Positions 54,649 through 62,380 of a DNA stretch of 64,000 nucleotides are shown here, one piece after another. Under the pieces are notes generated by a model, which had not been told where the DNA came from, did not search any database, and worked only from the letters and a program-made list of their open reading frames with translations. Position numbers and translations under genes: made by a program. How positions within the stretch are numbered: position 1 is the stretch's first letter; each line of letters begins with the position of its first letter. The stretch spans positions 310,001 through 374,000 of the forward strand of contig VOIU01000001.1 in the NCBI GenBank assembly GCA_007896885.1, read 5' to 3'. This DNA is from Bacteroidaceae bacterium HV4-6-C5C (GTDB lineage: Bacteria; Bacteroidota; Bacteroidia; Bacteroidales; Bacteroidaceae).

Positions 54649-55308
54649 TTACTGTATGATTTTGACTTTTTCCGGATATCTTTGAGGCGCAACAGGTATC
54701 TCATCAGGATAACCTAAAGCAACGTTAATAGCTACTTCATAATTTTCCGGAATGTGAATTGCTCTCAAAATATCCTGATTCGCCGGTAAATTAAGAACAC
54801 TCACTAAGGTTCCTAACGGACAGGTACCCAAGCCCAATGCATGAGCACTCAACAATATATTTTGAAGCAAAATACCACAATCCATATAAGATATCTCACT
54901 GGACTTATCTCGTGCAATCACAATAACGGTAGGTGCATGATGAAAAATGCTAAATCCCGGTTCTTTGTATTTAGCTGCACTCCCTTGCAAAGTCTTTCCT
55001 TCAGCAAACTTCAAAAAGCGTTTATTGATATCTTCCAATAATCGGGGGTTTTGAATCACCCTAACTTCCCAAGGCTGTTTATTCAATGCACTAGGGGCAA
55101 ATATCGCACATTTCATAATCGTATCAATATCTGATTTCCCGACTTGTTCCTCTTTAAACTTACGAATAGAGCGCCTTGTTAATATATTGTTCAAGATGGC
55201 ATCTTTCTGCGAACCGCTATAAAACACTGGATCAGGAGCTTGCTTACAACCGGCAAGTAAGATCAAACCAATACTGCACAGACTTAAAAGATAGATTATC
55301 TTTTTCAT
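54649..55308 (-). CDS. lipoprotein nitroreductase-family flavoprotein
   Basis: A 219-residue protein that joins a lipoprotein signal (IGLILLAGC, Cys21) to a nitroreductase fold. RRSIRKFKEEQVGKSDIDTI and FAPSALNKQPWEVRVIQNP are FMN-binding motifs; GLGTCPLGTL is the family's third signature. Most nitroreductases are cytosolic and use NAD(P)H; a lipid-anchored, exported one cannot see NAD(P)H and would need electrons from a membrane partner. It is the last gene of the RnfC/RnfD operon, 13 bases behind rnfD, which suggests that partner. The true substrate is unknown. Confidence 0.85.
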   Translation of the reverse strand: MKKIIYLLSLCSIGLILLAGCKQAPDPVFYSGSQKDAILNNILTRRSIRKFKEEQVGKSDIDTIMKCAIFAPSALNKQPWEVRVIQNPRLLEDINKRFLKFAEGKTLQGSAAKYKEPGFSIFHHAPTVIVIARDKSSEISYMDCGILLQNILLSAHALGLGTCPLGTLVSVLNLPANQDILRAIHIPENYEVAINVALGYPDEIPVAPQRYPEKVKIIQ

Positions 55309-55321
55309 AATAACATAATTA

Positions 55322-56404
55322 TTAAATGTATTTGCTTAGTTGCTTATGATAGACAAAGATGAATTTTAAGACCAAATAAACAATGAAAATATAAATCAGA
55401 TAAGGAATGAAATGATAATTGTATAATGCGGAAACAGCAAATGCAACCATCAATATGGACAATGCCAAAAGAAACATATCTTCTGCTCGGATCATCCAGT
55501 CCATCTGGCCACCCCAGACTTTAGGGCGGAATATCTTATTGACATAACCTGCGAAACCGTTTAATATTAGAATAGAGTAGGACATGTATTCATACCTGAC
55601 ACCTGTCTTTATCAGTATTAGACTAACTACACCGATCATTGCCCCATAGAAAAGCTTTCCTTTCGATGTTACGGGACTAGTAGGCATATCGGTAGCCATA
55701 AAGATTGCAGCGAATAAAATACCTGCAACAGAATACTTCATTGGCACTTCACCCTGCAACAGCCAAGCACCTAACGCAAAAGAAGCTAGAAGAGAGAAAG
55801 GTATATGCCACGATATCCTGTTCCGCATCAAAAGATAAAAACCACCCAATGCGATGCCCAAGATGGAATATTCACCTAAAGCACCACTAGTTTTATATAC
55901 CAGACTATCGGAAAAAGCATTCATCACGTCACTCGCAAAAAAGCTGAAACCGTGCAGACCAGGAATATTGACAGAAGCCTTTTTTGCCCAAAGTGCAGCT
56001 CCATTCATAATTAAGGGAAAGAAGACCGCCATAAGTTCCCGCCCGATAAGAGCCGGGTTAAACCTATTCTTTCCGATTCCACCCCATAACACTTTACCGA
56101 AGATAACTGCCGACACTGCACCGAACGCCACGACATGTAATGGGGTATTAGGCGAAAGAATAAAAGCCAAAAGTAATCCGGTTATAATCCCTGATCCGTC
56201 GAATAATGTATTCTTCCTTCCTAAAAATAGCCAAGAAGATAAAAGCTCAGCCAATAAAGCAAAGGTTATGGATGTAGAGATGACAGCTAAAGCAGTCCAA
56301 CCGTAAGCTAGATAGGCTACAACAATCAGAGGAAATAAAGAGATCATGACATCTACCATTATTCCTCTTACCGATATATTGGATTTTATATATGGATTAG
56401 TCAT
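55322..56404 (-). CDS. RnfD/NqrB-family membrane flavoprotein subunit
   Basis: A 360-residue protein with about ten membrane helices. It matches RnfD at KNTLFDGSGIITGLLLAFIL, SPNTPLHVVAFGAVSAVIFG, GGIGKNRFNPALIGRELM and ISWHIPFSLLASFALGAWL. The covalent FMN site of RnfD (a Thr in an (S/T)xAT motif before the GxxSxxxL helix) aligns by eye with DVMNAFSDSLVYKT (159-172), which has no such motif. RnfD normally works with RnfA, B, C, E and G; only RnfC is here. It overlaps rnfC by 8 bases. Confidence 0.88.
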   Translation of the reverse strand: MTNPYIKSNISVRGIMVDVMISLFPLIVVAYLAYGWTALAVISTSITFALLAELLSSWLFLGRKNTLFDGSGIITGLLLAFILSPNTPLHVVAFGAVSAVIFGKVLWGGIGKNRFNPALIGRELMAVFFPLIMNGAALWAKKASVNIPGLHGFSFFASDVMNAFSDSLVYKTSGALGEYSILGIALGGFYLLMRNRISWHIPFSLLASFALGAWLLQGEVPMKYSVAGILFAAIFMATDMPTSPVTSKGKLFYGAMIGVVSLILIKTGVRYEYMSYSILILNGFAGYVNKIFRPKVWGGQMDWMIRAEDMFLLALSILMVAFAVSALYNYHFIPYLIYIFIVYLVLKFIFVYHKQLSKYI

Positions 56405-57680
56405 TTTTTCCTTTTTTCAACATGCTTATCAATTGCTTACCTCGACGGATATGGCTTATCAATGGTATCTCACTCGGACAAATATATTCACAAGCCGCAC
56501 ATTCAATACAATCATTAACATTATATTTACTCAAATGTGGAATATTAGAATTGCTAGTTTGTTGAATAAACTCGAGAGGCATTAACCTTTGAGGACAAAC
56601 CTCCACACAATATCCACATCCGATACAGTTTTCAATCTTTTGATTGATTTGTGGTAACAGCATAAGCCCACCTGTACCTTTGTCAATACTGGCGGAAAGC
56701 GGTTCAACAATCGTACCCATCATCGGCCCTCCTTTTACAACCAATGCAATATTCCGATCATCATATTCGGGTACTAAGTACTTTAACATTTCTTCAATCG
56801 GAGTCCCTATCTTCACCAGATAGTTTCCCCCCAATGCTTTTTCTTTATCGGATAAAGAAACTATTCTTTCTATATATTTCTGCCTCTGATAAACAGCTTT
56901 ATAAATCTCCCAAAGCGTAGCAACATTATTTACGACTATTCCTATTGAAGAAGGTAAAACTCCTTTTCTAAGTTCTATACCTGTCACTGTTTTGATAAGC
57001 TGGAGTTCACCGCCTTGCGGATAATTATCAGGAACGATCTTGATAGCTAAAGGTAGAGAAGCAAATAGAGAAGAACTTTCAAAGTTTTTCTGAAGCTCTT
57101 TGTTCTGTCGCTCCAGAGTGATTACAATATGTTTTGCCTTGATAATTTTCTGAACGCAAGCTATTCCGCCTAAAATTTGTTCGGGATATTCACTCATCAA
57201 TGCATAATCAGCGGTTAAATAAGGCTCACACTCAGTCCCATTGACTATGAAATAATCAACCTGCCGATCCCCATCGAATAAATACTTGGCATAAGTAGGA
57301 AACTGAGCGCCACCACAACCAACAATCCCGGATTCTTTTATCAATAGTAGCAATTCCTCACCGGATAGATCATTCGGATCAAAGTAAAGCTTATCTTCCT
57401 CTAATTCTAAAAAGTCATTCTTTATAGATAGATACAGCCCATCCCAATCCGGTTCGGATGATACCCAACCAGACACCGGAGAATGAATAGAATTATAAAA
57501 AGGTGAATTAGATTCTGCCACAAGCTGATTCTTACGCACATAATCTCCAGCTACAACAACGGGCTGCATCAATGTGCCCCCAAAAGCCTTAAGTGGTAAT
57601 CTATACCTCTTCAGTGGATTCAGGCTAGTAATAGCTCGTTTTTTATTTTCTTTCTTCGTCGAAGGAATTAGTAAGTTCAT
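56397..57680 (-). CDS. RnfC-family NADH-oxidising iron-sulfur subunit
   Basis: A 427-residue peripheral membrane protein. It has the RnfC N-terminal barrel-sandwich region, the NADH/FMN-binding GIVGCGGAQFPTYAKYL, NGTECEPYLTADYALM and NYPQGGELQLI, and two [4Fe-4S] motifs, CIGCGYCVEVCP and CIECAACEYICP. All the family's cofactor motifs look intact, so it should oxidise NADH (or another cytosolic donor) and pass electrons to the membrane. It lies between apbE (4-base overlap) and rnfD (8-base overlap). Confidence 0.92.
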   Translation of the reverse strand: MNLLIPSTKKENKKRAITSLNPLKRYRLPLKAFGGTLMQPVVVAGDYVRKNQLVAESNSPFYNSIHSPVSGWVSSEPDWDGLYLSIKNDFLELEEDKLYFDPNDLSGEELLLLIKESGIVGCGGAQFPTYAKYLFDGDRQVDYFIVNGTECEPYLTADYALMSEYPEQILGGIACVQKIIKAKHIVITLERQNKELQKNFESSSLFASLPLAIKIVPDNYPQGGELQLIKTVTGIELRKGVLPSSIGIVVNNVATLWEIYKAVYQRQKYIERIVSLSDKEKALGGNYLVKIGTPIEEMLKYLVPEYDDRNIALVVKGGPMMGTIVEPLSASIDKGTGGLMLLPQINQKIENCIGCGYCVEVCPQRLMPLEFIQQTSNSNIPHLSKYNVNDCIECAACEYICPSEIPLISHIRRGKQLISMLKKGKND

Positions 57681-58585
57681 AACTTATAATATTGTAAGGA
57701 TTCATCAATCAAATACCCGGTAAATGGGTATAATGATTTCAAATTTTGAGCAAACAATAAAAGATCTTCATGCGGAGAAGCCATTAAAGCTGTCGAAAAA
57801 GCATCGCCCCAAAATGCTTCTTTAGTAAATATACCTACTTGCAAGGTTCGTGAAGGCATTCCAGTCCGGGCATTCAATATATGGCTATAACGCCGGTTCT
57901 CAATTTCGATATAATTATTCGCTTGCCCCGACAAACTGAAGCACCCATCTTTTATTACCTCCGTTCTTGAGATCTCATCAGAATGTAAAGGATGCGGAAT
58001 ATTGATGTTCCAAGTTGGGTTATCCAACGAATTAATGCCGCATATTGTGCTCCCACCGGCATTCACTATTGCATCATCGATGCCATGCCCACGCAAAAAA
58101 TCAATTAAACGATCGACAGCATAAGCCTTAATGAAAGAGCCTGTGATCAACTCCTGATCTTCCCCAATCTTTACCCTATTAACACCGACTTCAATACGGG
58201 AATAATCAACCAGTGCCAAAGTACGCTTCAAATCTCCTTTCAGAGGTACATGCTGTATGTCTTTAGAATAAAATCCCCAAAGCTTTAATAAAGGCATGAT
58301 ACTAATATCATAAATCCCCTTAACAGCATCAGAGATAGCTATAAGCTGGTTTATTAACCAAATCGTTGTTTCATCAACCTCCACATATTCTCCGGCATTT
58401 CTATTTATCCGCTCAAAATATGAGTCTTTTCGATATGAATTATATTGTTGATCAATATTCGATAATAAATTGAAGCATTGGTCTAAGAATTCCAGTCTAT
58501 ACTTGATTGGAATTTTAATTCTCACCTGACCATGAAAAAGTTCTTGAGTACCAACATGATAATATTTAGTGGGTATCTGAGGCAT
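57677..58585 (-). CDS. apbE: ApbE-family FAD:protein FMN transferase
   Basis: A 302-residue protein. Recognisable ApbE motifs are ITGSFIKAYAVDRLIDFL, DDAIVNAGGSTICGIN (usual NAGGD is NAGGS), RRYSHILNARTGMPS and WGDAFSTALMA, with the Mg-binding Asp in the last. ApbE covalently attaches FMN to Thr/Ser in exported redox proteins such as RnfG, RnfD or NqrB/C. Unlike most family members it has no signal peptide or lipobox, so it seems cytosolic, or its start is misplaced. No obvious flavinylation acceptor motif exists in the operon. It overlaps the upstream small gene by 20 bases. Confidence 0.85.
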   Translation of the reverse strand: MPQIPTKYYHVGTQELFHGQVRIKIPIKYRLEFLDQCFNLLSNIDQQYNSYRKDSYFERINRNAGEYVEVDETTIWLINQLIAISDAVKGIYDISIMPLLKLWGFYSKDIQHVPLKGDLKRTLALVDYSRIEVGVNRVKIGEDQELITGSFIKAYAVDRLIDFLRGHGIDDAIVNAGGSTICGINSLDNPTWNINIPHPLHSDEISRTEVIKDGCFSLSGQANNYIEIENRRYSHILNARTGMPSRTLQVGIFTKEAFWGDAFSTALMASPHEDLLLFAQNLKSLYPFTGYLIDESLQYYKL

Positions 58586-58898
58586 TTTCGGGTTGCTGGT
58601 TGGTTTCTACATGTGTTTCCGTCTTATTCTCTATTTTCTTCTTTCGAACAACCTTTTTCTGCTTTTTTATGTGAACTGGGTGATATGTAGGAGGTTGCTC
58701 CAACCATTTTCCTGAAATAGAGTCATAAAACACCTTTTGTACTTCAAATTTCGATGCCGCATCTTCATTCGCGCGCAAAGAGTCCAATTGTTTCTTTTTA
58801 GCTATATTTTCGGCTTTGAGTTTTTCCCACAAATCTGAATTGCCAAATAAAAGCAAAAACAAACCCAAGCCATACAATAAAATCGATTTCCAACGCAT
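58566..58898 (-). CDS. small single-pass membrane protein leading the RnfC/D operon
   Basis: A 110-residue protein with one N-terminal hydrophobic segment (SILLYGLGLFLLLFGNSDLW) and a charged tail, basic in KKQKKVVRKKKIENKTET and acidic/polar at the end. It could be an anchor with the tail outside, or a signal peptide. I do not recognise a family. Position as first gene, with a 20-base overlap into apbE, makes it likely to be a dedicated partner of the reduced Rnf system. The DSISGKW stretch only loosely resembles an ApbE acceptor motif. Confidence 0.7.
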   Translation of the reverse strand: MRWKSILLYGLGLFLLLFGNSDLWEKLKAENIAKKKQLDSLRANEDAASKFEVQKVFYDSISGKWLEQPPTYHPVHIKKQKKVVRKKKIENKTETHVETNQQPENASDTH

Positions 58899-58938
58899 AA
58901 CCTCAGATACCTATTATTTCCATTACTATAAAATAGAA

Positions 58939-58977
58939 GAAACGCGGAGAATGTAATTACTGTTTGTTCCGCGTTTC
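58939..58977 (-). terminator. intrinsic terminator of the metallophosphoesterase gene
   Basis: GAAACGCGG (58939-58947) pairs perfectly with CCGCGTTTC (58969-58977) around 21 bases. On the minus strand it runs into TTCTATTTTAT. It separates the metallophosphoesterase from the RnfC/D operon. Confidence 0.6.
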
Positions 58978-59021
58978 ATAAAATATGATAAAAAATTCTT
59001 AGATCACAATAACCCTATTAA

Positions 59022-60032
59022 TTATTCAGTAACCAAAGGTCGTTTTCTCCAATCATCCTTTGTATAACTATCAGGGTAGACACTCTTATTCACCACTTCT
59101 CCACCTTTCTGACGAATCCATGTCACAAAAGAGCGTGCATTCTCTTTCAAGACAATCACACGGGCCCCATTCGGCAGGTGATTGTATTCCGTGTTCCCAC
59201 CTGTAAAACGCCCGTAAGCTAACAAAATGCCTTTCCACATTACAGAATAATCATTATCATGATCATGGCCAACAAATGTTGCCATCACATCACCCGACTC
59301 TTTCATGGCAGTAAACATCCCTGAATTTAAAACTGGAGCGCAGGCTTTTTCCATACGAGTCCCAAGCAAGATGGCATCCTCATCGGAAGTAGCTTCATTG
59401 TATTCAGGTAAGGGAATATGAAAGAATGCCAATGCCGGCAGTGTGCGGCCACCATTTTTCTCTTTACACAATGCACTCTGGTGGCGATACCAATTCACCT
59501 GATCAAAAGTCAACCAATCATAACCTTTCACATCTTGCAATTTGGAATAAGAGTGAGAATCAAAACAATACAATAGAGCTGCATCCTTTTTACCATCATT
59601 AGATTTTACAAAAAGGAGGTAGTCCGGCGATTCCAAAGTGCCTCGATCCGGTTGAATATTATAGGGCATTGAGCGTATCACATCGTAAAGTTCCCCACGG
59701 GTTTTGCCTTGTTCGTTATCATGATTGCCAAAAGTCACAACAAAAGGAATCTTATGTGATGAAACGCATGAAAGTACGGTGCGCATAGCTGTATCGGCAG
59801 GTGCAGCATACACAATATCACCGGTTAGGACAACAAGATCGGGGCGTTCAGCTTCCAGGACCTCATTAATTCTCTTTAGAGCTGCATCAGATGCAGGATT
59901 GCTGTATTTGAAATGCACATCTGTAAACTGGACTATTTTAAATTCACCATTCTTATTAAACTTCAATACACTTTGCGCTTGGCAGAACAATATTGCCAAA
60001 GAGGCTAAAAATAAAATTAAACTTCTTTTCAT
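59022..60032 (-). CDS. exported calcineurin-like metallophosphoesterase
   Basis: About 336 residues with a signal peptide (MKRSLILFLASLAILFCQA). Metal-binding motifs are KIVQFTDVHFKYSN, VVLTGDIVYAAP, VVTFGNHDNEQG and ATFVGHDHDNDYSVMWKGI, the order of the purple acid phosphatase/Icc-type superfamily. The substrate is unknown. The frame also allows MNM at 60038; I begin at the signal peptide Met. It lies 48 bases behind ispF. Confidence 0.88.
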   Translation of the reverse strand: MKRSLILFLASLAILFCQAQSVLKFNKNGEFKIVQFTDVHFKYSNPASDAALKRINEVLEAERPDLVVLTGDIVYAAPADTAMRTVLSCVSSHKIPFVVTFGNHDNEQGKTRGELYDVIRSMPYNIQPDRGTLESPDYLLFVKSNDGKKDAALLYCFDSHSYSKLQDVKGYDWLTFDQVNWYRHQSALCKEKNGGRTLPALAFFHIPLPEYNEATSDEDAILLGTRMEKACAPVLNSGMFTAMKESGDVMATFVGHDHDNDYSVMWKGILLAYGRFTGGNTEYNHLPNGARVIVLKENARSFVTWIRQKGGEVVNKSVYPDSYTKDDWRKRPLVTE

Positions 60033-60086
60033 ATTCAAATTAATTAGATTAACATCCCGCGTGAATAAATAAAGGGAGAAATAGCA

Positions 60087-60566
60087 TCAATCTTTTACTA
60101 TTAGGACCGTAGCATAAGCAGATATGCCTTCTTCTCTACCGGTAAAGCCCAATTTTTCTGTAGTAGTCGCCTTTATGGAAATATCTTCCTCGATCACTTT
60201 CATTACTTCAGCCAAAGTCCGCTGTATATCGGGGATAAACGCCTTAAGTTTGGGACGCTCTGCGCAAACGGTCGCATCAATATTGCCTATTGAATAACCT
60301 TTTTGGGCTATCAGTTCAACCGTCTTTCTCAATAAAATTTTGCTGTCGATATCTTTAAAATCATCGGAATTGTCCGGAAAATGATAGCCGATATCACGCA
60401 TATTCGCTGCGCCTAAGAGGGCATCACAAATTGCATGTACAAGCACATCCGCATCAGAATGTCCCAACAAACCTTTTTCATGCTCGAGTTGTATTCCTCC
60501 AAGCCATAGCTCTCTTCCTTCGACTAAGCGGTGTACATCAAAGCCAAAGCCTACACGTATCTTCAT
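60087..60566 (-). CDS. ispF: 2-C-methyl-D-erythritol 2,4-cyclodiphosphate synthase
   Basis: A 159-residue trimeric zinc enzyme of the MEP isoprenoid pathway. GFGFDVHRLVEGRELWLGG holds the Asp/His zinc ligands, GLLGHSDADVLVHAICDALL the third His and catalytic residues, and ATTTEKLGFTGREEGI the nucleotide-binding end. Complete. Its pathway neighbour ispD sits about 26 kb away in this window, unlike the fused or adjacent ispDF of many bacteria. Confidence 0.96.
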   Translation of the reverse strand: MKIRVGFGFDVHRLVEGRELWLGGIQLEHEKGLLGHSDADVLVHAICDALLGAANMRDIGYHFPDNSDDFKDIDSKILLRKTVELIAQKGYSIGNIDATVCAERPKLKAFIPDIQRTLAEVMKVIEEDISIKATTTEKLGFTGREEGISAYATVLIVKD

Positions 60567-60693
60567 CGTTTCTTTTCTTGTATGATTACTCCGACGAAAG
60601 TACAGAAAAAAGGTGAGTATGCAATATATTATTCAGATGAAAATCAGATAGAATACATAATGAGTAAAGTGTAATGCAAAAGAATGGAAATAT

Positions 60694-61314
60694 TCATCGA
60701 ATATTAAAATCAAGCAATTTTTGCTCATTTAAATAACCTTCAAAATGCTGACCGATGGCAACAGGACCAACACCGGCAGGAGTTCCGGTAAATAATAAAT
60801 CACCTATTTTTAAAGTCATATAGCGACTCACAAATGATATAATATCGTCCACCTTAAAAATCATATTTTCGGTAAAGCCATGCTGCACTTTCTTTCCATC
60901 AATCGATAAAGAAAAATTCAAATGATTAATATCATTCCCGACTTCTTCCAACGACACGAAAGTACCGATAGCCGCAGAGTTATCAAAACTTTTGCTTAGC
61001 TCCCAAGGATGCCCCTTATCTCTAAGTTTCCGTTGTATATCGCGAGCAGTAAAGTCAATACCAACAGTAACAGCGTCATAATACCGATGAGCAAAACGGG
61101 GAGCGATATTTTTCCCCAAGCGGCAGACCCGCACGACCATTTCAGTCTCGTAATGAACTTCATTCGAAAAATCGGGCACAAAAAAAGGTTTTCCATCTTT
61201 AAGTATAGCCGAGTCAGGCTTCATAAAAATAACCGGTTCTGTAATTTCATCATGATTATGCCCCATCTCCTGATTGTGTAGAGCATAGTTCATACCTACT
61301 GCTATGATTTTCAT
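60694..61314 (-). CDS. fumarylacetoacetate hydrolase (FAH)-family protein
   Basis: A 206-residue FAH-fold hydrolase/decarboxylase. Metal-binding acidic residues are in HYETEMVVRVCRLGKNI and the later GIDFTARDIQRKLRDKGHPW; FMKPDSAILKDGKPFFVP and DLLFTGTPAGVGPVAIGQ are family signatures. Length matches the small YcgM/FAHD1-like group (acylpyruvase/oxaloacetate decarboxylase); the substrate is not determined. Its ATG overlaps the stop of rex by one base, so the two are probably co-translated. Confidence 0.85.
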   Translation of the reverse strand: MKIIAVGMNYALHNQEMGHNHDEITEPVIFMKPDSAILKDGKPFFVPDFSNEVHYETEMVVRVCRLGKNIAPRFAHRYYDAVTVGIDFTARDIQRKLRDKGHPWELSKSFDNSAAIGTFVSLEEVGNDINHLNFSLSIDGKKVQHGFTENMIFKVDDIISFVSRYMTLKIGDLLFTGTPAGVGPVAIGQHFEGYLNEQKLLDFNIR

Positions 61315-61976
61315 TATTTGATCTCGTTAAAATTTAGTCTGTTGAACATCAGAGCTAAATGAGCATATAAGGAAGTATTTTGAACTACAATATTTTCAGG
61401 AACACGAATACGAAAAGGGGTAAAATTCCATACCGCTTTAATTCCGCCCGCAACCATCTTATTCGTTATGCTTTGTGCTATCTCAATGGGAACTGTCAAC
61501 ACACCTATATTCACATTGTATTCCAACATTTTTTTCTCAAAATCATCGGGATGGAAAATAGGGATACCATTTAAGGAATGACCCACCAAGTCACGGTTTA
61601 TGTCAAAAGCCGCAACAATTTTTAGCCCGAAATGATTCAAACCCGAATCACGCAGCAATGCTCCGCCCAGACTACCGACACCAAACAGAAAAGCATTATG
61701 TACATTGGTAAATCCAAGAAAACTTTCCAATACGGCGATTAAAGTATCCACTTCATACCCCACACGCGTACGTCCGGAAATATTCACATAAGACAAGTCC
61801 TTAGCTATCTGGGAAGCATCGATATTAATTTCTTTGGATATTTGCGTGGAAGAGACATACCGCTCACCTCTCTGTTTGAGCAACTTGACATTCGATAAAT
61901 ACCACGGCAACCTGCGCAAGGTAGGCTCCGGCACTTTCATGCTATCTTTATCTCGAATTACCTCGTTTGTGGTCAT
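61314..61976 (-). CDS. rex: redox-sensing transcriptional repressor Rex
   Basis: About 220 residues. An N-terminal winged helix (EPTLRRLPWYLSNVKLLKQ, VSSTQISKEINIDASQIAKD) precedes a Rossmann domain with NAFLFGVGSLGGALLRD that reads the NADH/NAD+ ratio; VNIGVLTVPIEIAQ and NFTPFRIRVPENIVV complete the family pattern. Rex represses fermentative and anaerobic genes when NADH is low. The frame opens at 62015, inside the promoter box (62005-62012), so the start is MTTNE at 61976. It is cotranscribed with the FAH-family gene. Confidence 0.95.
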   Translation of the reverse strand: MTTNEVIRDKDSMKVPEPTLRRLPWYLSNVKLLKQRGERYVSSTQISKEINIDASQIAKDLSYVNISGRTRVGYEVDTLIAVLESFLGFTNVHNAFLFGVGSLGGALLRDSGLNHFGLKIVAAFDINRDLVGHSLNGIPIFHPDDFEKKMLEYNVNIGVLTVPIEIAQSITNKMVAGGIKAVWNFTPFRIRVPENIVVQNTSLYAHLALMFNRLNFNEIK

Positions 61977-62004
61977 TTCCCTCTTTCTATGGATTACGGA
62001 TTGA

Positions 62005-62012
62005 CAAAAATA
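62005..62012 (-). promoter_or_regulatory. -7 promoter box of rex
   Basis: The minus strand reads TATTTTTG (TAnnTTTG), 28 bases before the chosen rex start at 61976. Confidence 0.5.
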
Positions 62013-62073
62013 CACTTTTTTCTGAGAAAGCGATATTCATATAGAAGAAAGTTAACATAAATTCCACAAAAGT

Positions 62074-62089
62074 ATTACTCGTGAGTAAT
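62074..62089. promoter_or_regulatory. 7+2+7 dyad upstream of rex (possible operator)
   Basis: ATTACTC (62074-62080) and GAGTAAT (62083-62089) are exact reverse complements around GT. The site lies about 100 bases upstream of the rex start and 62 from its -7 box. The binding protein is unknown; it does not resemble the published Rex operator (TTGTGAA-type). Confidence 0.4.
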
Positions 62090-62250
62090 CTTGCTGCTAA
62101 TGAAGGACACTTATCGTATGATATTTCGGACAATCAAAACTAACAAATACGTTTAAGCACTTAAGCCTGTCCCCCTCCGATGAGCTATTATCCGGAAATA
62201 TCATTTAAATTCTATGCAAAAAAAATCTACGATAATAATTCTCAAAAAGA

Positions 62251-62268
62251 ATAAACTAATTAGTTTAT
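62251..62268. promoter_or_regulatory. perfect 18-base palindrome ATAAACTAATTAGTTTAT
   Basis: The 18 bases equal their own reverse complement. It lies 85 bases upstream of the SUI1-like gene's -7 box. AT-rich perfect palindromes of this length are typical of dimeric-regulator operators; no regulator is assigned. Confidence 0.4.
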
Positions 62269-62352
62269 CATATTTTTACTGTTTAAGCTAGGTGACACAT
62301 TTCCATTAAGAGACTAAAACCTCCAAAGATTGCAAAGTTCCACGCAAAATAG

Positions 62353-62360
62353 TACTTTTG
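62353..62360 (+). promoter_or_regulatory. -7 promoter box of the SUI1-like gene
   Basis: TACTTTTG (TAnnTTTG), 20 bases before the ATG at 62381. A TTG at 62330-62332 sits at roughly the -33 distance. Confidence 0.5.
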
Positions 62361-62380
62361 ACCAATAAAACAGTACGAAC

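Larger units (their letters stand above)
62016..62380. other. 365-base divergent intergenic region rex/SUI1-like gene
   Basis: The region contains two striking dyads, ATTACTC-GT-GAGTAAT (62074-62089) and the perfect 18-base palindrome at 62251-62268, plus the promoter of the SUI1-like gene at its right end. No coding potential or known RNA fold was recognised. Confidence 0.55.

Noticed and set aside
58660..58900. DSISGKW in the small RnfC/D-operon protein as an ApbE flavinylation site
   Set aside because: It keeps Asp, Ser and Gly of the acceptor pattern but has Lys-Trp where Ala and the acceptor Thr/Ser should be.
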